Below, piece after piece: positions 12,578 through 22,388 of a stretch of DNA of 64,000 nt. Numbering within the stretch: position 1 is the first letter of the stretch; every line of letters begins with the position of its first letter. Source of the DNA: Ailanthus altissimus (taxonomy: Eukaryota > Streptophyta > Magnoliopsida > Sapindales > Simaroubaceae); assembly GCA_946807835.1 (NCBI GenBank), contig OX327690.1:15720501-15784500 (forward strand), written 5' to 3'. A program made the position numbers and the translations under genes. The notes under the pieces are model-generated. The model did not search any database, was not told where the DNA came from, and saw only the letters and a list, made by a program, of their open reading frames with translations.

Positions 12578-12952
12578 AGATTGCAGTAAGCGGTGGTGAC
12601 TGGATCAGGAGAAGAAGAATTGAATGTGTAACTTAATAGTCTTTAAAGTTTAGATATATTAAGGTTTAATTTTTAATTATATATATTTTTAATTTTATTT
12701 AATTTTATAATTTAATTAAATATGATTTAAATAAATAGACGCGCGAATAGATATTAATTATATTCGTTTATTAAACGTAATTTAAATAAATTAGTGAATT
12801 GTTGACTTTAAATATATATTTGATATGATTAATAAACAGATAATACAAATTTAACTCATTTATAAATCGTATCAATTTTTTATACTCATATTTATTTAAA
12901 GTAGTTGAATTCGTATCAAATAATTATATCGTAATCTATTTTATCACTCAAG

Positions 12953-14063
12953 CGATAACACATGATAGTTTTAAAAAAGTCAAAAACTTTAAAATTAATT
13001 AATAAATTTGAATAATAACATATTTAGAATAGGAATTGTTATATTTGAAAAAATTAAAAATAAAAAACTTATAAGATTGTCCCAAAATATTTTTTTAGAA
13101 GGAAATAATTTATTTATTTTGAGAGAGAGAAATTTTACCCAATCTTTGTTAGGGAACGTAAAATCTCCACAATTATTTGAGTAACGTGTGATATTATTTT
13201 AAATTATAATATCAACGAATTTAATTTATGAATAGTGTTATATTTATGTAGTTAAGATATAAAATTTATTTTATATTTTAATTAATGTATCACTAATTAT
13301 TAATCACTACTTATCATGTAGTTGCTTTTACTTTATTTTAATATATTAACTACAATATACAATATTAATTAATAATAAATGTATTAAATATCACATTAAT
13401 TGAAATATAAAAATTTATATTTAATTATATAAATATAACATTATTGAACCTTATAATATTATCTTAAAAAACTAAAATTTGAAAATTCTTATAAATTATA
13501 TTTGAGTTTATAAAGTTTATATTTCAAATGATACGATGTTTAATGTGTTAATGGTCTATGAGTATTATTTAACTATTATATTATAATAAATAAAAAATTA
13601 TTTAATAAATAGTAATTATTTATTAATAACATTATTATTTAAAATATGAATTTGTATCTTAATTTTATATATATGTATAGTACCATTTATTAAAATATTA
13701 TCTCCTTTACTTTTAATGATAAAGGAATTATAATTTCTTTTAATTTATTGGGTATAATATTTTATGATATTTTCTTTTGTACACGTATATATAAATAATT
13801 TAATATATTATATAACTCATTATATAATAAAATTTTAAATATATGATAAAATTTTATAATACATTATAAATTATGTAAAAATTATAAATATTATAAATTT
13901 ATTAAATAATAACATATAATAGTATTATTTACTTAAGTTACGTAATCTATTAAATTATTTATATATTTATTTTAAAATGTATTTCGTTTTCAAGTTATAA
14001 AATATAAGAAAACCGTTTTAAATATAATTTGTCAAAAAAAAAAAAAACCCACACTGCACCTTT
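12953..14063. other. AT-rich intergenic region upstream of mL40 gene
   Basis: Very AT-rich sequence without open frames. A poly-A run ends near 14046. Only the telo-box close to the gene looks regulatory. Confidence 0.5.
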
Positions 14064-14072
14064 AAACCCTAA
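14064..14072 (+). promoter_or_regulatory. Telo-box upstream of mL40 gene
   Basis: AAACCCTAA lies 134 bases before the start codon. This interstitial telomere-like box is common in promoters of plant ribosomal-protein and translation genes, which fits the downstream gene. No clear TATA box is seen. Confidence 0.55.
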
Positions 14073-14205
14073 CACTAAGTAAAGCCCTGATTGACTATTA
14101 GCATACTTCATCTTTTCCTTATTGTCGAGAAATCAATCACAGGCAAAAGAAACCCTGTTAATAAATCTGAAACCAACTTTTCAGGTCAATTTAATCATCT
14201 TCAAT

Positions 14206-14925
14206 ATGTTGAGGATCACTAAATCGAAACCCCTCGAGCAACTGAGTCACCAATGCATCCAAAAATGCTCTGCAAGCGGAACCCCAAAAGGGAAAGCGAA
14301 AATGAAAGCCGGGCAGCCTTTAAAACGCTCAAAAATTTCTACGAAAAAGGATTCATCAGCCAAAGGGGCAAAAGCATACGTGCCAGACGAGAAGCAACGC
14401 TTATACGACCAATGCTTGAATGCTCCAACTCCAGTAAGATACTTAACTCCAAAAGACCAGAAACGCGAGATTGAGAGAGAAAAGTTAGGCCTAATTAGCA
14501 AAGAAAGACAACGAGAGATTGAGATTTTGAAAAAGGGAGGCAAAAAGTCTATGGGAATTACTGATGAGCCTATGATAATGGGGACCCCTGGATTTGACTT
14601 GATATCACTTGGGTTGGTTGATGCTGACAAAATTCCGAAGTATGAGTTGACAGCTGAAGATGGGAAAAAGCTTGCGAAGGAGTATAGCAGGGTTTTGATG
14701 AGGAGACATAGAGCGAGACAGGCAGCGGAATCAACGCTTTTGAGGTTGAAAAAGGAGGCCACTGAAGCGTTGCCAGAGGATTTGAAGAAGGCGGCTTTGG
14801 TGCCAGATTTGACTCCCTTTCCAGTTAATAGGTTTATGGCTACCCTTACGCCGCCCATTGAAGGGTATTTGGAGAAGGTGAGGGAGGCGACGAAAAGGAG
14901 CTCTGGGAATGAGAAGATGAGATGA
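14206..14925 (+). CDS. Mitochondrial ribosomal protein mL40 (large subunit)
   Basis: A 239-residue protein in one uninterrupted exon. The ATG at 14206 is chosen because upstream in-frame codons to 14122 begin only with a TTG. The N-terminus is basic and Ser-rich (MLRITKSKPL), fitting a mitochondrial presequence. From about residue 80 it contains APTPVRYLTPKDQKREIERE, which matches the conserved TPV-K/R-F/Y-L element of mL40. A long charged helical region follows (REYSRVLMRRHRARQAAES-like, residues about 165-205), then a C-terminal TPPIEGY that matches the TPPI-Y tail of animal mL40. mL40 is a structural protein of the mitoribosome large subunit. Codon use is normal and there is no lesion. A donor-like GTAAGC begins 7 bases after the stop. 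The assignment is from remembered family motifs. Confidence 0.7.
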   Translation: MLRITKSKPLEQLSHQCIQKCSASGTPKGKAKMKAGQPLKRSKISTKKDSSAKGAKAYVPDEKQRLYDQCLNAPTPVRYLTPKDQKREIEREKLGLISKERQREIEILKKGGKKSMGITDEPMIMGTPGFDLISLGLVDADKIPKYELTAEDGKKLAKEYSRVLMRRHRARQAAESTLLRLKKEATEALPEDLKKAALVPDLTPFPVNRFMATLTPPIEGYLEKVREATKRSSGNEKMR

Positions 14926-15535
14926 GTGGAGGTAAGCTTCTGTTTGTGTTTTTGTTTTGTTTTACTTGCTTTGGTTTTAGATGGATTATGCAATTGATTG
15001 GTATTGGCATTTTGATTGTTGGTGCTGAAATTTCTGATGTATTTTTTATATTACTAGAATATAATGTCTTAAAGAACAAGAAAATGTTTGATTCTGCTTA
15101 TTGGAATCTGGTTGAACTTATATGCTTATTTGTTAATCATCCATTAGAGCTAAAGTTAGCACAGAAGGCTTTATTAGAAACATAGAACTAAAATGAAGAT
15201 CTGAAAAAACATATGTACAGATGAAGCAGATTCTAAGGTCATCAAGGAGTGATGTAGCAAAGAGTACTCGATGTGGCATTTCCTAGTGTCATATTTGCAC
15301 ATATAAATCTTTTTTTATTCCTTGTAGCTTGCTTCACAAATTTCATTTTTGTCTCTTGTTAGAGAATAAATGTAGTGCTGTTTAGTTGCATGTCTTTACC
15401 CTTATAGAGGCATGCATTATATTTCAAATCTGTTACATAGAATTCATCACATTGTGATGTCCCAGTAGAGGGAGAGAGAGATTTACAATGTCCTATCAAA
15501 ATAGAGAAAGGTATATTTATCAGTTTATTCATCAT

Positions 15536-17473
15536 TGTAGAAACAATTGAGAAAGAAAAGACTTTCTTATTTGAATTGAACATAATACAAGTTTATATAT
15601 AGCCTTAAGTCTAGTTGTAAAGCTATCTTTACAACTAAATTACAACCATAATACAAGCATTTCCACACTCCCCCTCAAGCTGGAGAATATACATCATACA
15701 CTCCAAGCTTGTTACAAATAAAATCAATTCTAGGACAATTGCGTTTTAATTTCAGCACAAAAAGACTCAAAGATGAAAAATAATTCAGAGCGATCTTTCA
15801 TCAAAAATAACTAAATGCAACGCGAATAATCATCAATAAATGTAACAAAGTATATAATTATCAATAAATGTAACAAAGTATTTAAAACCTAAAATAGAGG
15901 AGACTCGACTAGGACCCCAGACATCTGAATGAATTAATGCAAAATGGGATGCAGCTCGATTATTGACACGCTTTGAAAACGATCCACTAGAGTGTTTCTC
16001 AAACTGACAAAACTCACAATTAAAAGACGGTAGATTAGAGAGACTTGGAACCATTTTTCGAAGCTTTAACAAATTTGGATGTCCCAAACAATTATGAAGA
16101 AGTGCGGGTGAAACATTGCATGCAACAGATGGTTGAGAAATACTCAGATGATAGAGCCCCTGTGACTCACGACCTACCCCAATCGTCTTTCCTATACTGC
16201 GATCCTGGATAAGAACAAATTCATGGACAAAAGTGATTGTACAGTTTAAAGAGCGAGTAAACTTACTAATAGAAATAAGATTAAAAGAACAATGCGAAAT
16301 ATAAAGAACATATTCTAAAGGTAAGGAAGGAAGAGGATGTGCTCGACCAACTGCTTGAGCAGTTGTTGTGGATCCATTAGCAAGGGTAACAAATGGCAAT
16401 AATCTGGATGTAGAAATATGAGAAAGTAATTGGAGGCTGAGTAAGACAAGCGACCGAATTACCAGTATGTGCAATAGGAGCAACAAAAGAAGTAGACTGC
16501 TTAGTCGCTTAGTATTTAAGATAATTCTCTAATTCAACACCGGTGAGAATCACTAATGAAAGGTGTCTGTTTGTTTTAAAGTTCTGAGTAGTAGTCATAT
16601 TTGCTTACAAATGAAGGAGAAAAATAACTGAGAAGTTCTACAATCCAGAAACCATTGTTCGGAAATACAGTGGTTGTTTCCGGCGACGGTGACGGCGGTC
16701 GGCGACGGCAACTGGCTGGATGATAGAGATTTGGTTTCCTGGCGTTGCCTGAATCTGTTGGCGCCGGCAGTGAGCACTAACGCTCGCCGGAGAAGGAGAT
16801 CGGCGGCCAAATGATGGCGCCGAAGATACGGCACGTGGAGGCGTGTCCAAAGGCTGGTGAGTGCACGGTGGCTGTAGTTGGGGTCAACGGCGTCGTCTGA
16901 GTCTGATGGCACTGGCGGTGAGATTTCACATCGCCGGAAAGTTGCAGATCGGGGGTGAAAGACCGCTGGAAACCTAGGCTGTTACCGGCACGTGGAGGCG
17001 CATCCGGTGTCCAGGGAGAGAGATACGGCTGCAGCTCTGATTGCTAGCACCTTCCGAGGTCAACGAAGATGGCCAAAAACTGTACTACCGCCAAAAAATA
17101 ATGCGGTCATCGGAGATGGTTACTGTTTTCGGCGTGTGGAGGCACGTCCGGCGATGATTACTTGGGTCTTACTGGCGAGAACCCTCTGAGGTCACGGCCA
17201 CCGGAATAAAATAAAGAGCACGGTGGCCGAAAAATAGACTGGCAATCTGCCGGAATATGAACAAGCAGTACGTCAGACATAGCCGAAAAACGTCACCGAA
17301 AAATGTCACAAGTCAGAAGCCAAGAGTTGGCTCTGATACCATGTGGAAACAATTAAGAAAAAAAAAAAATTCTTATTTGAATTGAACATGATACAAGTCT
17401 ATATATAGCTCTAAGTCTAGTTGTAAAGCTATCTTTACAATTAAATTGCAACCATAATTCAAGCATTTCCACA
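15536..17473 (-). mobile_element. Copia retrotransposon deletion derivative (1.94 kb)
   Basis: LTRs of 132 bp lie at 15536-15667 and 17342-17473, differing at about 13 positions (roughly 90% identical). They are flanked by the perfect target duplication ATCAT (15531-15535, 17474-17478). On the minus strand the 5' LTR (17473-17342) is followed at once by TGGTATCAGAGCC, the initiator-Met tRNA primer site. A polypurine tract, CTTGAGGGGGAG, abuts the 3' LTR at 15668. The interior keeps a GC-rich leader, a vestige of the gag C-terminus, a protease C-terminal part and the integrase zinc-finger region. Most of gag, the protease active site, the rest of integrase, reverse transcriptase and RNase H are deleted. 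It is non-autonomous and sits downstream of the mL40 stop codon, probably in an intron. Confidence 0.85.
15833..16486 (-). pseudogene. Copia polyprotein remnant (protease end to integrase N-terminus)
   Basis: The open frame reads, in order: a protease C-terminal segment with LLPFVTLANGSTT, a pre-integrase segment with NLISISKFTRSLNC and GRESQGLYHLS, the integrase HHCC finger (LGHPNL...CEFCQ), and the start of the integrase core (LIHSDVWGP, FVTFIDNY, with the first catalytic Asp in the LIHSD element). It then stops, because the following coding region was deleted. It is clearly related to the larger Copia copy at 24721-29013 (compare 27040-27980). A 21 bp stretch ATCAATAAATGTAACAAAGTA is duplicated around 15832-15880. 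Confidence 0.8.
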
Positions 17474-17478
17474 ATCAT

Positions 17479-18771
17479 AATGAACATCTTAGTCTGATAC
17501 GTTTTAGGCAGTAGGCATACCCAAAACTGTCATAGCATGGTTATGTTGATTTAGAGAACTAGACAAGGGAGTCTTATTATTAGTTGGGAGAGATTTTTGC
17601 TGAATCCTAAAATATAATCGGGTTCATGTGATTATGGCTTTGCATAAAACATTGCACTAGCCTTCGACTCAGTAGCATATGACTCTTGAGGTGATTACGA
17701 ACTAATCAATTTTCAACTCTAAATTCCCTGTTCTACACATAAATTCCAAAATTCGTAATTTTAAAAGCATATTATCTCATGCTTTCCAAAAAAAAAAATG
17801 TATATATCTCACATATTCTTGTCTGATGTTGGAGTTGTATATTCGTCTAAGTTAATAACCATATATGTGACAATGACATGATATGATTGATTAGATGATT
17901 TAAGCAATATGGATATATATTTTCAGTGTACCTCATCAATTGAAAAGGCATAAGATTTCTTAGTATTTATGTGATTTCAGAATTTTCTAGTATATTGCCG
18001 CGATTGCTTTAGTTTATTTCCATAAACTTAAGATAATGGGGCTAAGCTTTACTAAAATTTGTACCTGACATGCTATGATATAGGAGATTATAAGAACTGA
18101 GAAAAGCTATCCTTAGTAGGAAGGAGATGACTGAACTATAAGAATCATTCATATATCATTGTGGCCGATGATTAAACAAAACTGCATTGGCTGTTGCAAT
18201 CTCATTTGCATATTTCTATCTTTTAATAAGAGAACAGTACTGTGTTAAAGTTGTTACTGTTCATGGTAAAGTAGTCATCATGCATCATTATGTGCTTTTT
18301 TATTACTAATTAAACCTCTTAGGAAGGTCCGGAAATGGTTAGTCAACTTTCCCAGAGTGGTTGGTAATGATCAAATCTTGTCATCTAAAGTCACTATTTT
18401 TATGATACTATTCAGCACAAAGAGAAAAGCTTTTCAAATTTTGAAGAATGTTAATGCCTAACAACTATAATGATCTATATTTTTATGTCATCTTCTCTGG
18501 TGCAGATAGAATTGCCTGGAAAACAACAGTGCTCAAGTTGGTCAATGAATGGGAATTGATCTTGAGATAGAATTTACCACCATAGGTGAAATGCAATAAT
18601 AATATTGTCGAAATCAAAACTACCTTCTTTTTTCTTCATTCTTGTTTACTTTTTACATTGGTTCTGGTGACTTTTTGTTATCAGGCCTATATTTTGGTAT
18701 TAACAATTGCTAACCTGTTATGGTTAGGCAGAAACTTAGGAGACTTTTGCTATGGTAGTAAATGTCATTAT
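17479..18771. other. AT-rich non-coding region
   Basis: No coding signal. It contains the possible acceptor and terminal exon start of the mL40 transcript at 18505/18506, and short open frames of no known family. The right edge is the insertion point of the hAT-like element. Confidence 0.4.
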
Positions 18772-20106
18772 TAAGGGGTGGTAATTCGTATAAACAAATT
18801 GTACGTGTCTTGTCAATATAGAGTATTAAATTTTTTTTATCATATTCGTATACAATTCGTTTACATAAATGAATTAAGTGCTCAAATAGACTTAATTCGT
18901 TTAACATACAAATTACGCGACATGACACAATTAGATACAATGAAATAATTGGATTAAATTCAATTCATTTACATGATTATATACTATTCGATTTGTTTAT
19001 GATTATTTTTGCTTAAACGAATAATAATATCAAATTCGATTCGATTCGTTTACACAAAATATTTGATTTGTTTAATATACATTTAATTAATGATAAATAA
19101 AATTTAATTTTTAATATATCTAATAATAAAATTATTTTAAAATATAATTAAAAAAAAAATTCATTCAACATAATTAAAAAAAAAAAATCAATTATTTTAG
19201 CTTCAACACTTAAAACCCACTCTTAAACAATAGAATCGGTAGTACTTAGAAATTCTTGACCACAAATTAGCACACTCTTCAATTAGTCTGATTAAAGTAG
19301 ATCCTTTCATTTCGCCCTCAGGCAATGACCCTTGCATTATCTATAAAGTAAATGTAGACATCGTCTTTTCTACGCCACGGCTTGTGCTAGCGAACGATGA
19401 CAACTAGCATGAACTTCTTGAGATCGAGCTTTCCTTTCTTGGCGATGGCTATGACCATGCCCCTTACACAGATCGATGGTAGTTGGTTTAGACTCCCCTT
19501 GATTCCTTTCACCAAGATTATGTAGAGAATCTTGCTTTTATGTTGTCGACATAGTTCACCGTTGCTACCACCGGCAAACCAAATGACATCTTGAACTTGT
19601 TTCCAGTGGATCCTCCTTTTCCTCGTTTTAACATCGTTGATCGATAGCATCTCTTCTTCTTTATGGCTCACTTGATTTGTAGGTTGTATGGTAGTGATGT
19701 TGATAAATGGTGGCGGCGTGGTTGGATCTCGAGAAGAAAGAAGAGTTGTATGAGTAAAAAGAAGAAGAATAAGAGTTTAGTGAGCAGGGAGTTATAATTA
19801 AGCTTTTTAATTTTAAATGTTATAATTGAATTCAGATGTTAAACAAATAAATACAAATTCGATTGTAAATAAATTGTGAATTAATTTATTTAATTTAATA
19901 GTAAGTTAAACAATAACATAAATAGTAGTGTCTTAAATGAATTTATAAATTGCTTAATTTAAACATATGTTCGACATAATTTAATAAATAAGTAATATAA
20001 ATTTAACTTGATTATTAATCATGTCAATTTATTTTTATTTATATTCACTAAAAATATATTAAATTTATGTTAAATAATCATATTATAACTCATTTTAACA
20101 ACCTTA
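18772..20106 (+). mobile_element. hAT-like non-autonomous element, copy 2, carrying an L23 retrocopy
   Basis: The element starts TAAGGGGTGGTAATTCG and ends TTTTAACAACCTTA. The ends form a short imperfect terminal inverted repeat (TAAGGGGTGGTAA against TAAGGTTGTTAA). Flanks are GTCATTAT (18764-18771) and ATCATTAT (20107-20113 plus one base inside), an 8 bp duplication with one mismatch, as expected for hAT transposition. Sub-terminal AT-rich arms with TTCGTTTACAT motifs are shared with 6579-12952. There is no transposase. The middle (19230-19634) is a cellular ribosomal-protein sequence on the minus strand. Confidence 0.6.
19230..19634 (-). pseudogene. RPL23: Ribosomal protein L23 (uL14) processed pseudogene inside a transposon
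   Basis: Cytosolic large-subunit protein uL14 is about 140 residues. Read on the minus strand from an ATG at 19634, the sequence gives [20 protein letters not shown] and the VATVN segment, then needs a frameshift near 19535 to continue with [36 protein letters not shown] and VVIVR. A stop replaces the residue after VIVR, then KPWRRKDDVYIYF follows, and after another shift EGEMKGST...ECANLWSRIS. Nearly the whole protein is represented with no intron, whereas plant L23 genes normally contain introns, so this is a retrocopy. At least two frameshifts and one stop disable it. It lies wholly within the hAT-like element. Confidence 0.85.
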
Positions 20107-20113
20107 TCATTAT

Positions 20114-20915
20114 GGATATTAGTATCCACATTTAACTCGGGTGTTTAAACAAAAGCTTTGGAATTCCAATGCAGGGCTTCATTGCTCAGTAGGATTGTTT
20201 TAACCCTCTAAAAATGAAAGATATGCCTATTATCCACCTTTCAACTTTCATTAAAATTTGGTTCCGTATGTGATTCTTATTTTCGTATTAGACCATGTTA
20301 AATATACTTCACAATGTTTAAAGTTAATCAGTTGAATCATTTTTCAAAGAAAAAAAAAATTGAGTTGAATTCAGAAGGCCAATTTGACAATAATTGAAAA
20401 TGTAGTGGGTCTAATGAAATTAGATTCGATTATGGTTGGCACGTGTAATCAGATCAATGCAAAATTAAGAAGCAAGAGCAACAAAAATACTTGAATGGGA
20501 AAAAATTGATAAAAGATTTGATGATATTCTAATTGATACATTTCAAAGCCTGCTGCATCAAAACAGATGGTGCCTCCAATTGAAACTCTTAAAAGAATAT
20601 TTGAGTAAGCTTTGTCACAAGGGTCCATGGTTTTCTTATATCTTTTGATCAAGCTGGCCAGCAAATTTCCTTCCCAGATGCAAGGATACAGAATCAGAAC
20701 TAGTAAAACTTGTAGTGTAAATGCCATATGTTCAATGCTAAGATACCTGCAAGTTTTGCAAGGCAAGCAGCAAAGAAACAGTAAGACTGCAGCAAAGTAG
20801 AACCAAAAATTCAAGATTGAGATTGTTTACAAGGGCAAAAGAAATGAATGTTGAAATTCTTTTATGGAAACAAACAAAGTCAGGATGGATAATAGGACTT
20901 GCATTTACCATGCCC
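20114..20915. other. Spacer between hAT-like element and synthetase pseudogene
   Basis: No recognisable gene. Minus-strand sequence here is the 3' flank of the synthetase pseudogene and could have held its 3'UTR. Short open frames at 20449-20814 are not conserved in any family I know. Confidence 0.4.
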
Positions 20916-22128
20916 CTACAAGAAACTCTCTATATCAATTTCCAGATAAGAACATGGATCAGGAATCTGGAAGTTGTTCAAAATCTGGAAGCCATATTGA
21001 ACGGTCAGAAGATTAAAAAGTTGATTCCTAACCCCACTTCAGTTACCAACAAATTAAAACTTTCCCCACTCACGGAAACAGAATATGCACCAAAATACAT
21101 AAGAAGAATATAAACCAAAGTAGAAAAAGACAATAATAACGAGGAAATTAGTCTGGTACTTTCACATTAATTCAGACCACAGTTCAACAATAAAGTAAGA
21201 AACACTATCGTATAACATGAAATTGGCTCATAGCACATTGTAGTACAAGTGACAATTTAAGACATTATTATTATGCAGCAAAATCCACCCAAACCATAGT
21301 ACAATATCTACATTGAAATTATTCAAATGATGATAGTACCTTGGGGTGCACAATACCAAAAGTGCCAACGCGCTTCCCTTTGTAAGTGATACTAGCTTGT
21401 CTACCCGGAAGAAACTCGGGCCCCTTCATCCAAGACAAGTTGTCAGCAGAAGTAGCTCAGATGCAGCATAAAGAAACAACTTCACACAGAGCAAACACTT
21501 ACATCTGAACACTGTATGTAGTACCCTGTATCATCACCAACTGGAACAAAGGGTGTCCCTATAACCTCCATTATTCTATCCACTAGGCAATGGATTAGCT
21601 GCAAATAATTACATTTAAAAAACATTTGAATCACTTTGCAAGTTAAGGACAACAATCTATCAGCTATGAGCCATAAAGCATCATTAAAACTACTAGTATG
21701 TAATACTTCTACTGAAATAGAATACGAAGCTGAAATATGGCAAGAAAATAATTGATCTTTCTACATTACCACAATTTCAAACCAACATACAACAATCGTA
21801 AAACAATTGTTTAAGTCAGAGAAGGTCAAATCTTCAACAAACTTAGTGAGACATAGTACCTCAAATCCAGAGTTAGTACCACAATAGAGGGCTGCTAGTT
21901 GGCGGCAGCATGATGCACCAACATCTTTCTTTTCATCAACAGTACTATATCACCTATTTCAAAAATCTAGAACCACAAGTGCAAGTATCAGGAAAGGGTC
22001 CTTGTGTACACACTGACAGATTGGCACATCCAAAATTTAGTTATTAAGATGATCATCCAAAAATAAAGCAATTCTAATTTCCAACTCAGATGTCATGTGA
22101 ATGTAGTCAACCATCAACATACCCTTCA

Positions 22129-22388
22129 AGATTCAAGTCCAATCAAAGGGCATTTTTACCACTATAAATTTTATATTAAAGAAAAAGTAAAACATAGGCA
22201 AATAACCATTGCCCTACATGACCCACATATTTCAGGATTTTCAAAAGAAAACACTGTAAGATTCAAGTCCAATCAAAGGGCATGTTTACCAATAAATTTT
22301 GTATTAAAGAAAATGTAAAACATAAGCAAATATCCATTGCCCTACATGACCCACATATTTCAGTACTTCAAAGGAAAACACTGTAAGA
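22129..22388. repeat. 130 bp tandem duplication in synthetase intron
   Basis: Two adjacent copies, each starting AGATTCAAGTCCAATCAAAG and ending AAAACACTGTA, differ at about a dozen places. They lie in the long intron between exons 15 and 16 of the synthetase pseudogene. Confidence 0.85.

Larger units (their letters stand above)
6579..12952 (+). mobile_element. hAT-like non-autonomous element, copy 1 (interrupted by LTRs)
   Basis: The 5' end reads TAAGGGTGGCACTTC, followed by AT-rich sequence rich in TTCGTTTACATAAACGAAT-like motifs. The 3' end (about 12640-12952) contains GACGCGCGAATAG and TATCGTAATCTATTTTATC. Both ends align by eye with the better preserved element at 18772-20106, including the sub-terminal motifs GATTCGTTTACAT and AATACAAATTTAACTCATTT. 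The inner part is split by the family A LTR at 7216-11363. No transposase frame is present, so it would need a helper. I could not find a convincing 8 bp target duplication, so the limits are set by homology to copy 2 only. Confidence 0.5.
14932..18505 (+). other. Possible 3'UTR intron of the mL40 gene
   Basis: G|GTAAGC occurs just after the stop codon, and a good acceptor (TCTTCTCTGGTGCAG) ends at 18505, so a 3'UTR intron of about 3.6 kb is possible. A stop codon only 6 bases before the junction would not be expected to trigger nonsense-mediated decay. The interval holds the 1.94 kb Copia derivative at 15536-17473 and otherwise only AT-rich sequence (14926-15530 and 17479-18505). This is inference from splice consensus alone. 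Confidence 0.3.

Noticed and set aside
6579..12952. A full-length LTR retrotransposon formed by the LTRs at 7216 and 9023
   Set aside because: The two LTRs are in opposite directions, one lies inside the other, and there is no gag or pol between them.
14122..14205. N-terminal extension of the mL40 frame
   Set aside because: It begins with TTG, not ATG, and has no similarity to the family. The ATG at 14206 gives a normal presequence.
14247..14993. Long open frame antisense to the mL40 gene
   Set aside because: It is a mirror of the coding strand; the sense frame matches a known family.
16595..17189. GC-rich open frames on both strands
   Set aside because: They lie in the leader of the Copia derivative between the primer site and the gag vestige. 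Similar CG-rich leader sequence is seen at 28200-28840 in the other Copia copy.
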